The notes: a model not told the origin generated them from the letters alone. DNA of 64,000 nucleotides from Heliocidaris erythrogramma (GCA_025617745.1 CM046866.1:12345725-12409724), one strand, 5' to 3'; numbered from the stretch's first letter, positions 47,150-59,071 are shown. Program-made: numbers and translations.

Positions 47150-47237
47150 TTTTATTGCTTTTGATAAAGTTATTTTTCTAGCTGAATTGTGACGGGAAAG
47201 ACGGGATCCAATTATACTTCTTACCATTTTAATATAT

Positions 47238-47280
47238 CCTTTGTTTGTTTGTTTGTTTGTTGTTTTTGTTTTTTTTGTTA
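47238..47280. repeat. (TTTG)n microsatellite
   Basis: Four to five tandem TTTG units followed by a T-rich tail. Confidence 0.85.
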
Positions 47281-49000
47281 TGTATTGTAATATTTAACTG
47301 TTCTAAAATTGTTTTACGTTGTATTTTTATTGTTTTATGTAATACAATGGCTCTCTTGCAAAGCATTTTATATGTACAGAATAATACATAAATAGATATA
47401 ATATAGTTGTGTACAAGAGCCGATTTTCTTTCAGCGTTGGATTGGGGTGAGTTTTTAGTGCAGCGGCATTCAATCAAAAGGCAATTCAACTTTTATTACA
47501 AGTTGCTTCGGGTGAAAGCATAGACATCACTAGAAATCATCAGTAAAAGTCTCGAAATAAATCGGAAAATGTTAAGAAAGTTATGAATGGCATGCCATAG
47601 CCACTATAGCAAAGCGTAACACAATTTTTCAATTTGTTTGTACGCTGAAATAGTTAATTAAATTGATTCAAGTTTAGCCATAAGTTTTCAGTTTCAGTTT
47701 TTCAGTTTTTATTTTTTTTCATTTCCAACAAAAGAGAAATATAACTCTCCATGGAAACTGTACTCCACATATATTACGAATAACAAGTTTTTATTTGTCG
47801 TCCAATAAAAATGCCTGCTCAGTTACAGAATTTAAAAATATTTTAGTCATTTCGTGTACGTAAACAAACGGGAGATTTGTCCTTCAGTATACGTGGTATC
47901 GACATTACCGATTCACCAATTTGAAAATTTCCGTATACTAGTATTTGGTGATCTCGACATTAAAATTTTATTTTGATCTTTAGATTTCGTCTAACAAACT
48001 TTTACCAATCCAGGGGCATGATCATAATGTATACAGAATAGAGGCATGGTTTCGAACACATGCGCATATTTGCCGACAAGGAAAACGAAGGCATCATATT
48101 GTTAGACATCGACAGTGGTAATGGCAAATATTTAACAAACAAGTGCACAATTATATTTATTTGCCTCATTTGCCACCATATAGGCCGAACAGTCTCCAAT
48201 TTTCAGACGAAAATTTGAAAGGGGCGTCACCCCCCCCCCTAGTGGGCTATTGTTTCAACAGAATTTGAAAAGTGTCTGTGCCTCTCATTTTCCCATTATG
48301 CCCATGCTCGTTTGTAAAAGCTGAGAATGTACCTGCACACAATTTTCCACACAGCCAAGTCAAATATAATAGTTTGAAATACAAAGTTTGCTTAATATCC
48401 AAACAAGCTGTTTGTCAAAATTCAAAATAATATGCAATGCATTCTCAAGTTATAATCTTAATTTAGCAACCACTGCAAGATGGCGCTGTTCAAGTTCTAC
48501 CAGTTTAATGCCACTTTAAAATAATGTATGCAAACTTGACGGATCAATTAAAATGAAATAAACTAAAATATAACAACATTTTCAAATGAAATGAAGAGGG
48601 GACCTCCCTTTAAGCACCATTAATATAAAGCTTAACTATAATAGCTTGCGGGATCATTATTTCACTGAACTTCAGGGAACCAGCGATGTGACACGAGCAG
48701 ACACAGGCAACCTTCCATGACGATTTGGGAATATCGCAAATGGCTGACAGTTCATCATCCCGTTTACATTTATAAGGAAAAATTCCTAAATTAGCCTATC
48801 CGTCTTTATAATTATTTGATCACTTTTACTACAGCCCTCCCGCTAGCCTCTTTTCTGTTATGAATATTACGAAGCGCTTCTTGGATCTCATCTACTCACT
48901 GTCATGCTTCTATAATTCACTGCCTTGTTATTTTTTCATGATTACTTAAACGCACACACGCACCCACACACCCAAACCCCAGCACTCTCTCCGTAGTTCT

Positions 49001-49044
<44 letters not shown>

Positions 49045-50149
49045 ATCCGTTCTCTGCTTCTCACCCTGACCTTGAGAAAGTCATTTACATCGCTGAATCG
49101 TGATTTTTTATTTACCAGTTTCAACAAAATAACAACCAAAATCTATCATTCACATCTTTTATACATAATTATACACGATAAGCCAAAAATAAGTTCACAT
49201 ATAGCACATCGAGCACCCATTCGACACCACCCCCACCCCCATCCCACACACACACACAATAATCTGCCAAAGCTCTTGTACATGTTGTAAGAAAATCACA
49301 TTTTATGCTTAGCCATTTTTGCCTTACCTACTATGTTTCCCCAGCTTCTCGTTTTGAGCTAATGCAAACTGAGTGCCCTTTTCAGGGGCAATGACGAAAA
49401 AAAAGGCAGACATCAAATTCTTTGAATTCATATCCAGTACAAAGAAATATAAAAGAGATTTTTAAAACTTAATGTTAGAATAGGGATATTAAAAAATAAT
49501 GAGAAGGGAAAGAGAAAGAAACAATGTGTGTGTGTGTGGGGGGGGGGTGTGGGTATACATGGATTCAGTTGTGGGGTACAGAGAACAATAGAGCACAATG
49601 ATGGCCTTTATTCCGTCATGCTCGTGGGGTACAAAATACAATAGGAGAAGTGCTTATAGGAGAAAACAATAAAGTTCCCCACAAATCAATGTGTGTGGTG
49701 GTGTGTGTGCGTGTGAGAAAGAGAGAGAGAGAGAGAAGGTACGGTAGGGCGCAGATAACTAGTGAGCCGCCATTACGTTTCATATTCCTGACAATTTTTT
49801 TTTTCGGCAACCACTCGTTGGCATAATTATTTCAGCATCCACTCGAAGCACGTTATCATCTCGTCATCTTTGTTTTGGAAGACAGCTTTTAATACAGTCA
49901 CTCGTTCTTTTCCTTATTTTCTCTTCGAATTCTTACTCCCACTCTTCCCTCATTACACGGCAGTTTCTTACAGGTAATGATCCAATAGCGTGCTAAAGTA
50001 AGTAACCTACAGCAAGCGTGGGGATTTTACGCCTCCTCAAATTAATTTGTCTTATATAGCTATAATAAGCTCCGTCTCGGAAAGGGTCCATTAAGCATCC
50101 TTTATCATTACAGAATTGAGGTTATTACCCTTCATCCTATACTATATTA
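47281..50149. other. unique noncoding DNA with microsatellites
   Basis: Contains (CT)n at 49004-49045, CACACA near 49245-49258, (GT)n plus nine G near 49526-49548 and (GA)n near 49719-49737. No recognisable coding sequence. Confidence 0.45.
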
Positions 50150-50151
50150 TA

Positions 50152-50341
50152 CAGTGAAACCTGTCTATAAAGACCGCTCAAGGAAGACAAGAAAAGTGGT
50201 CTTTATGAGCAGGTGGTCTTTATGTACAGGTTCCTTTAATACACGTTTCAATGAGAAACATTTTTCAAAGGAAACCAAAGTTGTGGTCTCTATAGACAGG
50301 TGGTCTTTCTATACGGGTGGTCGCTAAAGCAGGTTTGACTG
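50152..50341. mobile_element. 190-bp MITE with TA target duplication
   Basis: The left end CAGTGAAACCTGTCTATAAA is mirrored by the right end CGCTAAAGCAGGTTTGACTG, and both are flanked by TA (50150-50151 and 50342-50343). A TA duplication and CAGTSAAACC termini are typical of Tc1/mariner-related non-autonomous elements. Inside, a roughly 20-bp motif (GTGGTCTTTATGAGCAG, GTGGTCTTTATGTACAG, GTGGTCTCTATAGACAG, GTGGTCTTTCTATACGG) is tandemly repeated. A degraded relative lies at 63.7 kb. Confidence 0.88.
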
Positions 50342-50626
50342 TACTATTGTTATGGGAGGGTATCCTAGATCACCTCGTCTCTTGTATTACTTTATCAGCG
50401 CTAATGATAGCCAAAGGAAAAAGCCTGGACACAGATCGTGTAATATCAAAGAAGCGTATAGTATTCTAGTCAACTCTATCCCTTTTATCCTGCACTCGAG
50501 TGAGTCTCGGAACAATCCACCTCGGCCAAGCAATATCACCCTCGTCACACTAGCTGTCCCCTCCTCCTGTTTTCATTCTCGTTCACCTTGGTTTGATTAA
50601 TATTGCTCTTTCTTTTCTTGTTCTGT

Positions 50627-50653
50627 TTAATAATAATAATAATAATAATAATT
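50627..50653. repeat. (AAT)n microsatellite
   Basis: About eight tandem AAT units. Confidence 0.92.
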
Positions 50654-51620
50654 TTAAAAAAATATATATACAATGCTTTTATAGTGCATATCACTGTCAT
50701 CCTCTTCCTCGCGTGGTTCTAATAAACAATGTGTGTGTTATAGGATTTGAAGGTTTGCATGGTGAAGTTGTAATTCAGAAAAAAAAGGTTTGCGGTATAA
50801 CCATGTGAGTTGGAATAACTCCACGGTTTTTTTTTTCTGAATGTGTGTGTTGTTAGTTTCTGTGACTCGCTTCATCTTTTATTTCATATTTGGACTTCTA
50901 GACTAAAATTTACAATGTCCCCCAAAATTGCTGATACGCTTAACATCGTAGGCGTTAAGTGCGTCATATATCTTCGCTTTTAAAATAAAATTATCATTAT
51001 TATAATGAAAAACAATCAAATGCCCATTCATTAAATTCATGGCTTCTTTCTTTTGAATATTGAAGTTCTACGCCTTCTTTGCTCCATCTAGCTTTTTTAA
51101 CCAATCGCAAATCGTCTTAGGAGGCTCTTAAGTCTTATTCTGATAATCACCCATTCCTGTCATAATGCTGCGTGTAGCAGGGCGATGACTCTCTTATTTC
51201 ATCACTCATAATTGAGTATTTGTGCTGAGCTTCCTCTAAAACAGAACACAGTACCTGACACTCAAACACCACGAATGTGCCATTTCTTCCCATTTTGCCT
51301 GTCAGGAATGTACGATGACGTCTCCTGTATCATCTAATCAATTCTAAATCGTATTTCTCGACCTGCAATTTCTACCCTTCCGATATCTATTTCTTGTTTT
51401 TTTTGCGGTAGACCACCGAATCTGATCGCAGGATGAAGAAGAAGGCACATCTTGGGGAAAATGTCATCTTTTGCATATCTCCGTCTCCATACATGACACT
51501 GCGGGAGGTGGGAACATTATTATGGGTGAAATGAAAGCATGCCGTGGTGATACGACAAGAATGTTGCCTGGGTCAGGTAGTCGTCTGAAGTTTTGTCACA
51601 AACTTTCATTTGCGATAATC
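50654..51620. other. unique noncoding DNA, no gene seen
   Basis: No coding signal and no recognised repeat. Confidence 0.45.
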
Positions 51621-51624
51621 TTCT

Positions 51625-51860
51625 CCTTTTCTTCTTCTCCCTTGTGCTTCTTGTGCTTCTTCTTCTTCATCTTCTTCTCCTTCTTGTTCACTTTTTTCTT
51701 CTTTTTTAATTCTATTTTTACTTCTATTTCTCCTCTTCCTCCTCCTCCTCCACCTCATCCTTCGTCATCTTCTTCTTCTTTCCCCCCTCCTTCTTCATCA
51801 TCTTCCTATTGCTTCTGTTTGTGTTCTTTCCCCTCCTAATCCTTATTTACTTCTTCTTTT
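51625..51860. repeat. (CTT)n / pyrimidine tract
   Basis: CTTCTTCTTCATCTTCTTCTC and CCTCCTCCTCCTCC-type sequence over more than 200 bp. The 122-codon ORF crossing it is a repeat artefact. Confidence 0.9.
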
Positions 51861-52069
51861 CTCTTGTTTCGCTCGTATATGCTGGAAAATTTAGAATTGT
51901 TAGCCAAAGTGATTGCAAGAAAAGTTTGTGCATCACGTGGCTGTATATGGCAAAGGTAATTTTGTTACTCTAGAAATGTCAGATATATGAATGGTGCTCG
52001 CATGTAATTACCTGTTGAGAGAGGTAGCGTTTTTTTTTTGCACAGGTTGTTAACCCATATTTAGAATAA

Positions 52070-52259
52070 TAACACGATAAAAACTACTTTCGAAAAATCA
52101 ACTGAAGGCAATTTCTAATAGCCCTGTCTATCTCCTTTAAGAAATGTGCGAACATTACAATCGCCTATAACGTAATCTGAATCTGATTTCTATGGGCAGT
52201 ACAATAGGCCTTTGAAATTGCCCTTGAGTTATTTTTCGAAAGTAGTTTTGATCGTGTTA
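52070..52259. mobile_element. 190-bp foldback / MITE-like element
   Basis: TAACACGATAAAAACTACTT at the left is mirrored by AAGTAGTTTTGATCGTGTTA at the right. Complementarity extends through TCGAAAAATCAACTGAAGGC to AATTTC, giving arms of about 47 bp. No ORF. The target duplication is not certain. Confidence 0.88.
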
Positions 52260-52459
52260 ATTGAAATATTCATTAATGTTTGATTGGAGCCAGGTGAATA
52301 TAAATCAAAACTGTTCTCTTTCTGGAAGATTTTGTAAACTGATCTTGGGAAAAACTTGCCATACAACGGAACAAATACATGGAAAAAAATATATGCAAGG
52401 ATTTTATATAAATATGGTTTCTTTCTCACTTTATGCAATTTCCTCTATCCTTTGCTTTA

Positions 52460-52460
52460 T

Positions 52461-52493
<33 letters not shown>

Positions 52494-52531
52494 CTCCCCC
52501 CCCTCCCTCGCCCTCTCTCTCTCTCTCTCTT
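52460..52531. repeat. (CT)n-(AT)n-(CT)n compound microsatellite
   Basis: (CT)12, then TATATATATAT, then C-rich and again CTCTCT. ORFs here are artefacts. Confidence 0.92.
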
Positions 52532-52810
52532 TTATAGTATTTCTATCAAGAGGGTCCTCTGCCCAAAACTTCTCCAAAGGAGATTCATTACACGGGGAAG
52601 GTCTGGGTAACTCAATTATGGGTTTCGGAAATGACAGGTAGATTTGGATACGCTCGACATTGAACAGGCAGTTCAGGGAGCGAGGGAGACGTGGAGACGA
52701 TGACACAAGCTAAAGGAATTCGATTTAGATGATGCCAAAGACCTCTCCAACGATGTAAAGGAAAAAAATGGGGAACGTTGAGAAAGAGAGAGAGAGAAAG
52801 AGAGAGATAC

Positions 52811-53012
52811 AGGGGCACGATGGCTCAGTGTTATACCAGTGGTCTCGTAAACGGGAGGTCCCGGTTCGAAACCAAGTCGATGCGCTAGTGCCCTCTGGTA
52901 AGGCATCAATCCTCATTCTCCAATCCCTCGGATATGACTTAAGCCATACGCCCCCTGGTTGCTTACTTACACACATGTATACTTGCTTTTTTAGCAATTA
53001 GGTTACAAAAAA
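52811..53012 (+). mobile_element. tRNA-derived SINE, copy 2
   Basis: It starts GGGGCACGATGGCTCAGTG (A box) with B box GGTTCGAAACC, then the shared blocks GATGCGCTAGTGCCCTCTGG, AAGGCATCAATCCTCATTC, AATCCCTCGGATATGAC, GGTTGCTTACTTACACAC and ACTTGCTTTTTTAGCAATTAGG with an A-rich end. This is the same family as 22.8 kb. It lies next to a (GA)n tract. ORFs crossing it are translations of the SINE. Confidence 0.85.
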
Positions 53013-53680
53013 AATTATCAATTACAATCACATTCACAGGTAAAGCTTACCACAGTAACGCAGAGAGAAAGGGGGAAAATGTTAGAGCCTTTGGGAGGCT
53101 GCAGGCAAATAATGTAAAATGACAAGACGCAAAGTCAGTCTGCTATATGTTATAACAAGATGATCAAACAAGGAAGGACTTAGACGCCCCCCCCCCCAAC
53201 AAAAAAAAAGGAATAAAAATGGGCGTTCCGACCGTCGCAAACAAGGTGTAAAGAAACATATTCTCTAACCCGCAAAATGGTGAATTTTAGCGTGATAGAT
53301 TGCAGTATACTTCCGAAATTTGGATAGGTATTGATTTAAACTAGGATTTAGATATTAAAAACAAAGTTACAGGTTCTTCCTTTTCACTGAAAAATCAGTA
53401 CGAGACGACAAAGAATATTAAACGAGAAAATCTGGTTCATTCAAATGATAAATAAGGAAATAAAAACTGAAAAATAGTTTTCTTGATTAATTGGCTTCCG
53501 ATAAAACTTAAGGTCATGTGGGAAAGTCTTAAATGTCAAGTTAGTGGCAGATTTGTGGCTCCCCAGTACCCGCTGGAGGATGAAAAGAAGACGAAATTGA
53601 TCAGAACCTCGCTGATGTGAGACAGGGAAGATGTCAACGGCTCATCTTGTATGACGATTGGCGTTAGGAAGAGATTCAGG
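53013..53680. other. unique noncoding DNA, no gene seen
   Basis: C10 followed by A9 near 53188-53209. Nothing else is recognised. Confidence 0.45.
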
Positions 53681-53681
53681 A

Positions 53682-53730
53682 AGAGAGGGGGGGGGGGAGG
53701 GAGAGAGAGAGGAAAGAGATAGAGGAGAAG
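53682..53730. repeat. purine tract, (GA)n with poly-G
   Basis: AGGG repeats, a run of about ten G, then GAGAGAG. Confidence 0.85.
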
Positions 53731-53779
53731 TATCAAGTGACACAGAATGAGAATAACAGAGAAAGAAAAGAGAAATCTA

Positions 53780-53992
53780 CAGCCATGGAAAAAATTATTA
53801 GACCAAGCATGGTAACTGATAGTGTTAATTTTGTGGTAAGAAGGAAATAAAATTACATAAAAGCAAGGTATAATTGCATGGAATTTGGTATTCATTCAAT
53901 GAAATACAAAGACAAATTTTTTTTATAATTTTGTATCCATATTATGGTACCCTTATTACAGAAGCTTGGTCTAATAATATTTTCCAGGGCTG
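53780..53992. mobile_element. 213-bp Tc1/mariner-type MITE
   Basis: The ends are inverted repeats: CAGCCATGGAAAAAATTATTAGACCAAGC at the left (imperfect) and GCTTGGTCTAATAATATTTTCCAGGGCTG at the right. TA flanks both sides (53778-53779 and 53993-53994). The CAGCCNTGGAAAA...ATTATTAGACCA end style and TA duplication fit the Tc1/mariner superfamily. There is no transposase, so it would depend on an autonomous relative. Confidence 0.9.
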
Positions 53993-54017
53993 TATGCAAA
54001 GAGGAAGAAGAAGACAG

Positions 54018-54057
54018 AAGGTGTGTGTGAGATGGACAAAGGGAGAGAGAGGGAGGA

Positions 54058-54089
<32 letters not shown>

Positions 54090-54135
54090 ATAGAGAGAGA
54101 GAGGGAGGAAGAGAGAGAGAAGAGAGATGAGTAAG
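54018..54135. repeat. (GA)n microsatellite
   Basis: More than 100 bp of GAGAGA and GAGGGA repeats. Overlapping Ser/Leu or Glu/Arg ORFs are artefacts. Confidence 0.93.
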
Positions 54136-54139
54136 ACAA

Positions 54140-55380
54140 TGCACACAGAGAGGGGGAGATGGGGGTAAATGAAGACATAGAGAGAAAAGGGGCCGTGTAG
54201 GAGGGGTAGATCGTAACCATTAAAGAGAAAAGGGATACCATTGGGTGAACCAGGGGCTACAGCCCTTTGGACCCTGGAATGGGAAAAACGAATCTGGAAA
54301 GGAGATATAAATTCCCCTCATACCCCTCCCCCCTCCCATAGCAGAACTGGGGAAAAGACATTGACTCTCAGATCATGAGGAAAAGCAACTTCTAAGGTGG
54401 AACCCCCCCCCCCCCCTTACCCCTTAATTTCTGACAGTTAATCCTGGATATTACATCAAAAGTTGAACAAAGACATTATACATAACGTATCGATGTCTGA
54501 TATCACCAAATCTCTAACAAATCGATATATCGGTTTGAATGTGCTATTGTATGTTTTAAGCAAAGAAATGTAAAGCGCCTGTACTCATAAAATACATTTA
54601 TTTGCAATTAAAGCTTTATCATAATTAGCCCTAGCAATGATCAGCGTTCTAGAGGAGGGGCTATAATACTGTAGTAGCAACTTTTGCGAACCAAAATTAG
54701 GAAAGACGATTTAATCATAATTCTATTTCGACTATAATATGTATTTTCTATTAAAAGTATTTCCTGTTTGTGAAATCCGATCCACACGAACTCATTAAAG
54801 CACAGACCAACGTCGTTTACAAGACACGACCGAGTTAAAAAAAAAACCGCACAGGGGTCAAAAACCTGATTCCTATTATTTCTCTCTCCCGAGAAATGGA
54901 TTTCTCTAAAGGAAACACCATTAACATATTTTTTCTTCCCAGATATATTTCCCCAGGGACCTTGATTATCGCATACCCTCAGAGCAAAGTAGAAATGACA
55001 CGGGAGGTTAGTATTCGTTTACATGTTAGACTCTTGCACTGAATCGGCAAGTGAATATCTTTTGATCATGTTGATGATCCATTAAGGTACTATAAAATTG
55101 AAAAAAAAAAAGTCGAAAGGTCGTAAGGGATTGATTTTTTGTTATTTCTTTTAAGAATAAACCAAGACTGGAACCTTTAAGAAGAAATGATGGACCCATT
55201 ACAAAGAGAAAACAATAATCTTCATTGTCAGTGTAGGATTAACAAGAATTCTACTCGAACAAAAAGTCATAGATTATGATCTTAACTAGATGTCATTCAA
55301 AGCAATTGAATATTATTGTCACATCCCTTATTATCTGCCTTTTCATAACATTTCTCTAATATTTTTGTTTAATTCAAATT
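54140..55380. other. noncoding DNA, no gene seen
   Basis: C-rich patches at 54321-54336 and 54402-54416. No coding signal. GAACCAGGGGCTACAGCCC near 54247 resembles text bordering other poly-C modules. Confidence 0.45.
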
Positions 55381-55382
55381 AG

Positions 55383-55552
55383 ACGACATGCTCCGGCGAC
55401 AATTTTTTTTCCGCGTTAAATTTCCGAACACCATAAATAACCCTAAAGCTATAAGGCTTCTACGTGTTCCTAAAACCCTATCGCAAACCCTAACCCTATA
55501 TGTCTTTGATGAAAATAAAGCTTGGAGAAAATGTCGCCGGTGCAAATGTCGG
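55383..55552 (-). mobile_element. short inverted-repeat element with TTAGGG-like core, copy 2
   Basis: The left end ACATGCTCCGGCGACAATTT is mirrored by AAAATGTCGCCGGTGCAAATGT at the right. The core includes CCCTAAAGC, AAACCCTATCGCAAACC and CTAACCCTATATG. Read on the minus strand, the order (TTTCATCAAAGA, the TTAGGG core, TGTCGCCGGAGCATGTCGTC) matches the copy at 25.0-25.2 kb, so both belong to one dispersed family. Confidence 0.7.
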
Positions 55553-55602
55553 ATCACAGATTGGCAGCTTGTAGTTCCAAAGTTTTTATACCTTACCATA
55601 CC

Positions 55603-55635
<33 letters not shown>

Positions 55636-55640
55636 CACCC
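55603..55640. repeat. (CT)n microsatellite
   Basis: CTCTCT run with one TTT interruption. Confidence 0.92.
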
Positions 55641-56073
55641 TCTATTCTGTCTGTCTGTCACGTTTCAGCATCCACGTTTTCATGCACGTACCACAATGAA
55701 CTATCCACACATTTGCAGCTTACCTCTAATATTTAAGTTCTCTCTAATCGATTTCCTGTCCGTGATGATCATTCAAAAGTTGAGCATAACCCTGAACTTT
55801 CCAACATTTAGGTCATGGGGATGTTCTTATTCAACATGTTCGAAGACTAGATTTCGTGACTAGAGTTTTAGAATGATAGATTTCGCCTTTGAATCATGAC
55901 TACATCATTTTCTCCGCTCGATAGCGTTCCAGTATTGGATTACAGGATTTAGAGTTTGACGGCTTGCGAACCTCTAAATAGTACTATTACACAGTCGCGG
56001 GATTACGTAAAGGAGGGGGGGGGGGGGAGGGGGAACAGCTCGTGCCCCCTCTTTTGAAACCCACCTGGCATAC
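55641..56073. other. noncoding DNA, no gene seen
   Basis: Nothing coding recognised; a G-rich run lies at 56014-56031. Confidence 0.45.
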
Positions 56074-56605
56074 CTTAAAACGGAAGTCCAACCTAATATC
56101 AAGTTGGTTTTAAAAGAAGGAGGCAAATTAAACAGATCAATGACAGTTTGAGCAAAATCCGATAACAAGTTAGAAAGTTATGAATTTTTGAATTTGCAAT
56201 CAATCAAACACAAATTGGCAACTCCGTGACCATGGTGACGTATCTTGTGAGCTCCTCTCCCATTTGCCCTGTACTAAAAAAAAATCATTAATTTCCACTT
56301 TGTCCAAAGAAAATATTTAATCAGATATGCAACCTAGATATAATCACCGCGATTGTGTTTTGCACAAAACCTTATTGAAAGAAATGTTTTCCTTCAACAA
56401 CGACTAAGCAAATGATGATTTATGAAATCTTTTGTACAGACCAAAATGGGAGAGGAGCTTGCAAGGAGTCACCAAGTTGCAAATTTTTGTGTGAGATTGA
56501 TTAAAACTTTAAAAATTATTTCTCGTTTTCTCAAACTTTCACTAAGCTGTTTCGCTCATTCCTCTGATTTCCTTCAAATACCAGGGTGGACTTTCCCTTT
56601 AATTA
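56074..56605. mobile_element. 0.53-kb imperfect foldback element (also at 57814-58345)
   Basis: The left end CTTAAAACGGAAGTCCAACC is mirrored imperfectly at the right by ACCAGGGTGGACTTTCCCTTTAA. Inner arms also correspond (GACAGTTTGAGC with AAACTTTCACTAAGC; AATTGGCAACTCCGTGAC with GTCACCAAGTTGCAAATT; GAGCTCCTCTCCCATTT with AAATGGGAGAGGAGCTT). This is an old MITE-like foldback. The ORF at 56422-56775 is part of its right arm. Confidence 0.75.
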
Positions 56606-57313
56606 AGTACATCACAAAAAAAATCCTAATTGATTGTATACTTTATCAGCATTCTGTCCCGTCGTTTACCATGTTAACAAAATCCTGGATCCGCCCCTGC
56701 TATCACATCTATTGTATCCAAAGAAACCTCGTGTATGGGTTATTATCGCTAAAACGTTCCACTCCAAAAGAATGATTTAATTTTGTTTCTATAAATGCCA
56801 TTTACAATAATATATTATTTTGTTGAAGAAATCAAGATTTAAGGGCGCAATTTGTATTTGTATTCCATCTATATTCATATTTCAATACTGTAGTACTAAC
56901 TCAATTGGATAATTAAGGTCTATATGAACTATACATGTATATTATATTATCGTTATTGTTGCTAACTGACTAAATTTTTTCAATCTAAAGAAGATATGAA
57001 TGTATTAAGGTTGCAGCTCGTATAATGCAATGGTTGATCAAAATATCATGTTTCACAGGCGCCGCGGAACGTCTTGGAAAGTGGAGGGGCTTAATGGGGG
57101 GGGGGGGGGGCTGCGTGTATACCACATTTTAGCACTGCCATACGTTTGCACGTGTTTACTAAAATAAGTGGGGGCTGCAGCCCCCCCCCCCCGGTTCCGC
57201 GGTCCCTGTTTCATAATAAATTGAAGTTTTCAAGTTCAAGTTTCAAAGTTATAATCTTACCGTGTTTCATCATTTATATATATATAATATTTATGTGTGT
57301 GAAAGAAATTGCG
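56074..57313. repeat. first copy of a 1.24-kb duplicated segment (contig end)
   Basis: Essentially identical to 57814-59071, including a 117-codon non-conserved ORF, the poly-G/poly-C pair and the (AT)n before GAAAGAAATTGCG. It stops exactly at the first N of the gap, while the second copy begins exactly at the last N. Differences are an insertion of about 16 bp in the second copy (near 58713-58737), G/C-run lengths and AT-run length. Confidence 0.95.
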
Positions 57314-57813
57314 NNNNNNNNNNNNNNNNNNNNNNNNNNNNNNNNNNNNNNNNNNNNNNNNNNNNNNNNNNNNNNNNNNNNNNNNNNNNNNNNNNNNNNN
57401 NNNNNNNNNNNNNNNNNNNNNNNNNNNNNNNNNNNNNNNNNNNNNNNNNNNNNNNNNNNNNNNNNNNNNNNNNNNNNNNNNNNNNNNNNNNNNNNNNNNN
57501 NNNNNNNNNNNNNNNNNNNNNNNNNNNNNNNNNNNNNNNNNNNNNNNNNNNNNNNNNNNNNNNNNNNNNNNNNNNNNNNNNNNNNNNNNNNNNNNNNNNN
57601 NNNNNNNNNNNNNNNNNNNNNNNNNNNNNNNNNNNNNNNNNNNNNNNNNNNNNNNNNNNNNNNNNNNNNNNNNNNNNNNNNNNNNNNNNNNNNNNNNNNN
57701 NNNNNNNNNNNNNNNNNNNNNNNNNNNNNNNNNNNNNNNNNNNNNNNNNNNNNNNNNNNNNNNNNNNNNNNNNNNNNNNNNNNNNNNNNNNNNNNNNNNN
57801 NNNNNNNNNNNNN
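57314..57813. other. assembly gap, 500 N
   Basis: Exactly 500 N, a conventional placeholder, not a measured length. ORFs predicted through it are meaningless. Confidence 1.
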
Positions 57814-59071
57814 CTTAAAACGGAAGTCCAACCTAATATCAAGTTGGTTTTAAAAGAAGGAGGCAAATTAAACAGATCAATGACAGTTTGAGCAAAATCC
57901 GATAACAAGTTAGAAAGTTATGAATTTTTGAATTTGCAATCAATCAAACACAAATTGGCAACTCCGTGACCATGGTGACGTATCTTGTGAGCTCCTCTCC
58001 CATTTGCCCTGTACTAAAAAAAAATCATTAATTTCCACTTTGTCCAAAGAAAATATTTAATCAGATATGCAACCTAGATATAATCACCGCGATTGTGTTT
58101 TGCACAAAACCTTATTGAAAGAAATGTTTTCCTTCAACAACGACTAAGCAAATGATGATTTATGAAATCTTTTGTACAGACCAAAATGGGAGAGGAGCTT
58201 GCAAGGAGTCACCAAGTTGCAAATTTTTGTGTGAGATTGATTAAAACTTTAAAAATTATTTCTCGTTTTCTCAAACTTTCACTAAGCTGTTTCGCTCATT
58301 CCTCTGATTTCCTTCAAATACCAGGGTGGACTTTCCCTTTAATTAAGTACATCACAAAAAAAATCCTAATTGATTGTATACTTTATCAGCATTCTGTCCC
58401 GTCGTTTACCATGTTAACAAAATCCTGGATCCGCCCCTGCTATCACATCTATTGTATCCAAAGAAACCTCGTGTATGGGTTATTATCGCTAAAACGTTCC
58501 ACTCCAAAAGAATGATTTAATTTTGTTTCTATAAATGCCATTTACAATAATATATTATTTTGTTGAAGAAATCAAGATTTAAGGGCGCAATTTGTATTTG
58601 TATTCCATCTATATTCATATTTCAATACTGTAGTACTAACTCAATTGGATAATTAAGGTCTATATGAACTATACATGTATATTATATTATCGTTATTGTT
58701 GCTAACTGACTAATTGTTTTATAAGGCAAATTGTTTTCAATCTAAAGAAGATATGAATGTATTAAGGTTGCAGCTCGTATAATGCAATGGTTGATCAAAA
58801 TATCATGTTTCACAGGCGCCGCGGAACGTCTTGGAAAGTGGAGGGGCTTAATGGGGGGGGGGGGGGGCTGCGTGTATACCACATTTTAGCACTGCCATAC
58901 GTTTGCACGTGTTTACTAAAATAAGTGGGGGCTGCAGCCCCCCCCCCCCCCCGGTTCCGCGGTCCCTGTTTTCATAATAAATTGAAGTTTTCAAGTTCAA
59001 GTTTCAAAGTTATAATCTTACCGTGTTTCATCATATATATATATATATATATGTGTGTGAAAGAAATTGCG
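57814..59071. repeat. second copy of the 1.24-kb duplicated segment (contig start)
   Basis: Repeats 56074-57313 in the same orientation starting at the first base after the gap. It continues without a break into the tRNA palindrome. This is the longer version, with a short insertion near 58713-58737 (TTGTTTTATAAGGCAAA) and a longer (AT)n. Confidence 0.95.

Noticed and set aside
56422-56775. 117-codon ORF, present again at 58162-58515
   Set aside because: Lies in the right arm of a foldback element. Its duplication is explained by the contig overlap at the gap, not by gene duplication.
57146-57908. ORFs of 169-235 codons spanning the gap
   Set aside because: They are mostly N and carry no information.
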